8,532 bases of DNA from an uncultured Bacteroidota bacterium (GTDB taxonomy: Bacteria > Bacteroidota > Bacteroidia > Chitinophagales > Chitinophagaceae). The notes below the pieces were generated by a model. That model made no database searches. It worked only from the letters and a program-made list of their open reading frames with translations, and was not told where the DNA came from. The position numbers and the translations under genes are program-made. Within the stretch, counting starts at the first letter, position 1, and each line of letters opens with the position of its first letter. Shown piece by piece: positions 5,740 through 8,532 of the stretch. The stretch lies in the NCBI GenBank assembly GCA_946479535.1, contig CAMLGP010000084.1, forward strand, positions 1 to 8,532, read 5' to 3'.

Positions 5740-8136
5740 TTAGAGGTTTATGCTAAGCCCGACAGTGGTAGAAAGTGTTTGAGGATACGGATTCCCTTCG
5801 GAAATTTCAGGGTCGTATCCATTGTAATTTGTAAGCAGTCCCACGTTCTGCACATCCACAAACAGTCTTGCTGAACGAATGATCTTCCTTGCATTGAATG
5901 TATAACCCAATGTGATGTTACGTACGCGCAGGTAGTTTACATTCTGCCGATAGAAATTAGATGCAGCTCCGGTTGGTACAGCATAGGCATTATTGGCAAT
6001 ACCAGGAAGTGTACCAGTGGGATTATCTGCCGTCCACACATTCTTGATTTCCTGCAGTGTATTCTGACCGGCAGGAATACCTAATCTGTCAGCAGCATAA
6101 AAGCCAGACAGGTTATTATTCATATTCTGTTTAAGCTTGCCATATACAAAAACATCCAGGTCAAAATTCTTATAGGCTAAACGGTTGCCTAAACCAAAGC
6201 TCCATTTTGGAGTAGTATAACCAAGCACTACCACATCACCAAGATTGAGCTGATTGTCCTTATTCTGGTCAACATAAATTACGTTGCCCAACCTGGCATT
6301 AGGCATATAAGAAGGAATATCAGCAGCCGATTTTACAATACCGTTTGTTTGCCAGCCATACACAATATCTGAGCGGTCATCCGCTTTCTGGAATGCAGAT
6401 AAGGCATCATAAGGACTTCTCTTCAGCCAGCGATTGCTATAGGTTGAAATATTGAAAGAAGTTTCCCAACGGATCTTACCCTGCATATTCACTGAATTGA
6501 CAGTGAGTTCAATACCCTGGCTGCGCTGAGAACCACCCTGGTTAACATTATAAAGAGTAACCGCGTTGGCATAGGGTAATGTTACCTGGCGAATGATATC
6601 TGTTCTGTCTCTTCTGAATAAATCAAGCGCACCACTTACACGGCCTTTCCATAATTCATAATCGATACCGATATTGGTTGACTTGATGGTTTCCCAGGAA
6701 AGATCAGGATTGGCCAACTGCGTCAAAGCAACACTTGGGTAAGTGGTATTTCCAATAAGGAAGGTGCCACCGCTTGTTCCATATAAGGATAAGGCATTAA
6801 GCCCGGGGTCAGTTCCAACCTCACCATAACCAACACGCAGCTTAAGATCGGTCAACACCTTTGATCCGGCAAGGAATTCTTCCTGGCTAACACGCCACGC
6901 AGCTGACACACCCGGAAAGAAGCCTGATTTTTTATTATCGGCAAAATTGCTGGATGCATCCAGGCGACCATTGAGGGTCAAGAGGTATTTTGATTTATAA
7001 GCATAGTTCACACGGGCAAAAGCCGAATACTTTTTAATATCCGGTGAACGGTAAGACATCATCAGCGTCTTATCCTTGTTAGTTGCTAACTGTATTGAAT
7101 TGAATCCAAGTGCATCGGTATAGAAGTCTGCTCCCTGCATGGATGAATTCTCGTCAAAATTTTTATAATAACCACCGCCACCAACTACACTCAGGCTATG
7201 ATCACCTTTAATAACGGTATTATAAGAAGCATACCCTTCAAGGCTGTAGTTCTGAACAGACTGGGTGGATAACTGTGCAAGTCCGCCAGGGAATAGATAA
7301 TTCTGGGCTTTAGCCGGCAGGAAGAATCTGCGGTCTGAACTAGTTTTATCCATACCACCTACCAGGTTAAACTTAAGATTGTTCAGGATCTTTATTTCCA
7401 GGTTGGGCGCTACAAAAAATCTTTTTGTCCGCAGCTTGTCCATTATAATAAGGAAGGCTGCAGGATTGGTGATCTGTGTATTCAACGTTTTGGTATATTT
7501 TCCCTGCGCATCATAGATAGAGAGATAGGGAGCATAGGAATAAGCGGTTTGCAGGGAATTGAATTTTTCCGAGTTACCACCGTTACCTGTGCTCTGGTTA
7601 TCACTATTGATCTGGCTCATAGTCATCTGTACGGATAACTTGATCCGCTCATTCAGTTTTTGTTCAAGGTTAATGCGGCCAGTGAATCGTTGAAAATCGC
7701 TGTTCTCAACAATCGCTTTGTTATCATAATAATTGAAAGAAGAATACATCCTTGTCTTGTCAGTACCACTACTGATAGCAAGATTATGCTCCTGGATATT
7801 ACCATTCCGCATCAGCACATCCAGCCAGTCTGTTCCCACTCCTGCTGCGTCAATCTGTGCTTGGGTAAAGAGGGGTACAAAGGCTGGTGCTGCATTGGGT
7901 CCATACGGTGCAGCATTGGCGAGGTAAAGGGAACGATCCTTTGCCAGGCGCACCTGCTGTTGCATAAACTCTTTTGCATTAAGCAATTCAAAATAATCTT
8001 TGGGAGATTGAACGGTGTAACTTCCCCGGTACTCTGTAGTTACACCGCTATTGGCTTTTCCTTTTTTAGTAGTAATGAGGATCACACCATTGGAAGCTGC
8101 AGATCCATAAATAGCTGTGGCACTTGCATCTTTCAT
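5740..8136 (-). CDS. SusC/RagA-type TonB-dependent outer-membrane transporter, N-terminally truncated at a chimeric join
   Basis: About 800 residues match the C-terminal part of a SusC-family TonB-dependent channel, which imports oligosaccharides with SusD. It enters the family at DASATAIYGSAASNGVILIT, the conserved last part of the plug, then continues as beta-barrel: FARVNYAYKSKYLLTLNGR, GFFPGVSAAWRVSQEEF, LKLRVGYGEVGTDPG, NPDLSWETIKSTNIGIDY, RSQGIELTVN, a D/N-rich loop VDQNKDNQLNLGD of calcium-binding type, LGYTTPKWSFGLGN, YLRVRNITLGYTF, and the closing strand TTVGLSINL. Family members usually have about 1000 residues; here the signal peptide, the N-terminal carboxypeptidase-regulatory-like domain, the TonB box and most of the plug are absent. 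Upstream the frame runs on without a stop into an unrelated permease fragment (to 8532). The missing part is most likely lost by misjoining, not by evolution. No promoter can be assigned. Confidence 0.93.
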   Translation of the reverse strand: MKDASATAIYGSAASNGVILITTKKGKANSGVTTEYRGSYTVQSPKDYFELLNAKEFMQQQVRLAKDRSLYLANAAPYGPNAAPAFVPLFTQAQIDAAGVGTDWLDVLMRNGNIQEHNLAISSGTDKTRMYSSFNYYDNKAIVENSDFQRFTGRINLEQKLNERIKLSVQMTMSQINSDNQSTGNGGNSEKFNSLQTAYSYAPYLSIYDAQGKYTKTLNTQITNPAAFLIIMDKLRTKRFFVAPNLEIKILNNLKFNLVGGMDKTSSDRRFFLPAKAQNYLFPGGLAQLSTQSVQNYSLEGYASYNTVIKGDHSLSVVGGGGYYKNFDENSSMQGADFYTDALGFNSIQLATNKDKTLMMSYRSPDIKKYSAFARVNYAYKSKYLLTLNGRLDASSNFADNKKSGFFPGVSAAWRVSQEEFLAGSKVLTDLKLRVGYGEVGTDPGLNALSLYGTSGGTFLIGNTTYPSVALTQLANPDLSWETIKSTNIGIDYELWKGRVSGALDLFRRDRTDIIRQVTLPYANAVTLYNVNQGGSQRSQGIELTVNSVNMQGKIRWETSFNISTYSNRWLKRSPYDALSAFQKADDRSDIVYGWQTNGIVKSAADIPSYMPNARLGNVIYVDQNKDNQLNLGDVVVLGYTTPKWSFGLGNRLAYKNFDLDVFVYGKLKQNMNNNLSGFYAADRLGIPAGQNTLQEIKNVWTADNPTGTLPGIANNAYAVPTGAASNFYRQNVNYLRVRNITLGYTFNARKIIRSARLFVDVQNVGLLTNYNGYDPEISEGNPYPQTLSTTVGLSINL

Positions 8137-8145
8137 CGTCAGGGA
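8125..8145 (-). other. In-frame junction between permease and SusC sequence
   Basis: The single open frame from 8532 to 5740 changes family here. The permease reads NILISLTM and SusC reads KDASATAIYG, sharing the ATG at 8136-8134. LolC/E-type proteins normally continue MMVMEK or similar after this helix, while SusC proteins normally have a hydrophobic residue before KDAS. By hand count, 8161-8280 is 70/120 G+C, while 7981-8100 is 49/120. Codon use switches at the same place. No inverted repeats, target duplications or mobile gene are visible. Confidence 0.85.
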
Positions 8146-8532
8146 GATCAGGATGTTGAGCGCGGCGACGAGCACGATCAGTCCGATGGTGATGAAGGTT
8201 ACGACGCGCTCGGTTTTCAGGGCGCGGAAGAGGGCTTTGTTTTGTTCCATCCAATTGGTGGACATGAAGCCGGATCCGGCGGCCTGTTCGAGTTGCTGGC
8301 CAATCTGGTCGGCCTTGTAGATGTCGTCCACTTTGAATTCGAGGACGGAGACTAGATCGCCTAACCCGAAGAGGCGTTGCGCATCGGAGAGGCGCGTGAA
8401 GGCCCAGGCGCTGTCGTAATCATAAAAGCCGGAGTTGAAAATCCCAGCGACACGGAAGCGGCTGTACTTGGGAACCATGCCGAAGGGAGTGAGTTCGCCC
8501 TGGGGGCTGGTGACGAGGACGACGGAACCGAC
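8137..8532 (-). CDS. LolC/LolE-type ABC transporter permease, internal fragment from a high-GC source
   Basis: The frame is open from the window edge, so the ATG at 8478 is probably internal: the 18 codons before it, VGSVVLVTSPQGELTPFG, continue the same domain. The fragment then shows YSRFRVAGIFNSGFYDYDSAWAF, LSDAQRLFGLGD, LEFKVDDIYKADQIGQQLEQ and NWMEQNKALFRALKTER, followed by the hydrophobic helix VVTFITIGLIVLVAALNILI. This is the periplasmic domain and following FtsX-type membrane helix of lipoprotein-releasing permeases (LolC/LolE), inner-membrane proteins that extract lipoproteins for transfer to the outer membrane. Both ends are missing: the N-terminus lies outside the window and the C-terminal helices are replaced by SusC. 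Higher GC and wording of the motifs look Acidobacteriota-like, which is a judgement by eye. Confidence 0.85.

Noticed and set aside
8000..8200. Phase-variable SusC shuffling by site-specific inversion, as known in Bacteroides
   Set aside because: Such inversions exchange one SusC 5' end for another; here the partner is an unrelated permease of different composition, and no inverted recombination sites or invertase gene are seen.
7660..8355. A 231-codon plus-strand open frame opposite SusC and the permease
   Set aside because: It crosses the composition break, has no recognisable domain, and is antisense to strongly recognised coding sequence; it is a shadow frame.
8478..8478. ATG at 8478 as the true start of a 912-residue protein
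   Set aside because: The frame continues upstream to the window edge with well-formed permease sequence, so this Met is internal.
1..8532. CRISPR array, tRNA/rRNA, insertion sequence or PUL regulator (HTCS, AraC, anti-sigma)
   Set aside because: No regularly spaced repeats, tRNA-like folds, transposase or regulator motifs were seen on either strand.

Overview
The window reads almost entirely on the minus strand as a Bacteroidota polysaccharide utilization locus (PUL). A SusC/SusD pair is followed by a GH53 endo-galactanase, a large secreted clan GH-A glycosidase and the start of a GH2-type enzyme. Moderate GC, AT-rich leaders without strong Shine-Dalgarno sequences, lipoprotein signals followed by CKK, and the SusC/SusD pair all suggest Bacteroidota, probably Chitinophagaceae or a relative from soil or water. 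The lineage is an inference from style, not from a marker gene.

Layout in transcription order (right to left): 8532-~8137 is a fragment of a LolC/LolE-type ABC transporter permease with clearly higher GC. At about 8130-8140 it joins, in frame and without a stop, the C-terminal ~800 residues of a SusC-type TonB-dependent transporter (to 5740). SusD follows after 31 bp (5708-4161), then a strong intrinsic terminator-like hairpin (4123-4092) and a weak promoter candidate (4084-4054). GH53 lies at 4005-2962. A degenerate inverted/tandem repeat fills the next gap (2864-2939). The 860-residue GH-A-like enzyme spans 2824-242. A short gap with two hairpins (128-241) precedes the first 42 codons of a GH2-like enzyme (127-1).

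Working model: GH53 at the cell surface cuts beta-1,4-galactan (type I arabinogalactan or pectin side chains). SusCD binds and imports the oligosaccharides, and the GH-A and GH2-like enzymes trim them. The order recalls the SusC-SusD-GH53-GH2 galactan locus of Bacteroides thetaiotaomicron, but no surface glycan-binding protein gene lies between SusD and GH53 and no regulator is visible here.

The most unusual item is the permease::SusC fusion. The permease part looks like a different, high-GC phylum (Acidobacteriota-like by eye). The join removes the signal peptide, the N-terminal extension and most of the plug of SusC. A chimeric assembly or cloning join is the most likely explanation. I found no convincing new biological system; the rest is a fairly ordinary galactan-type PUL with some interesting intergenic structure.
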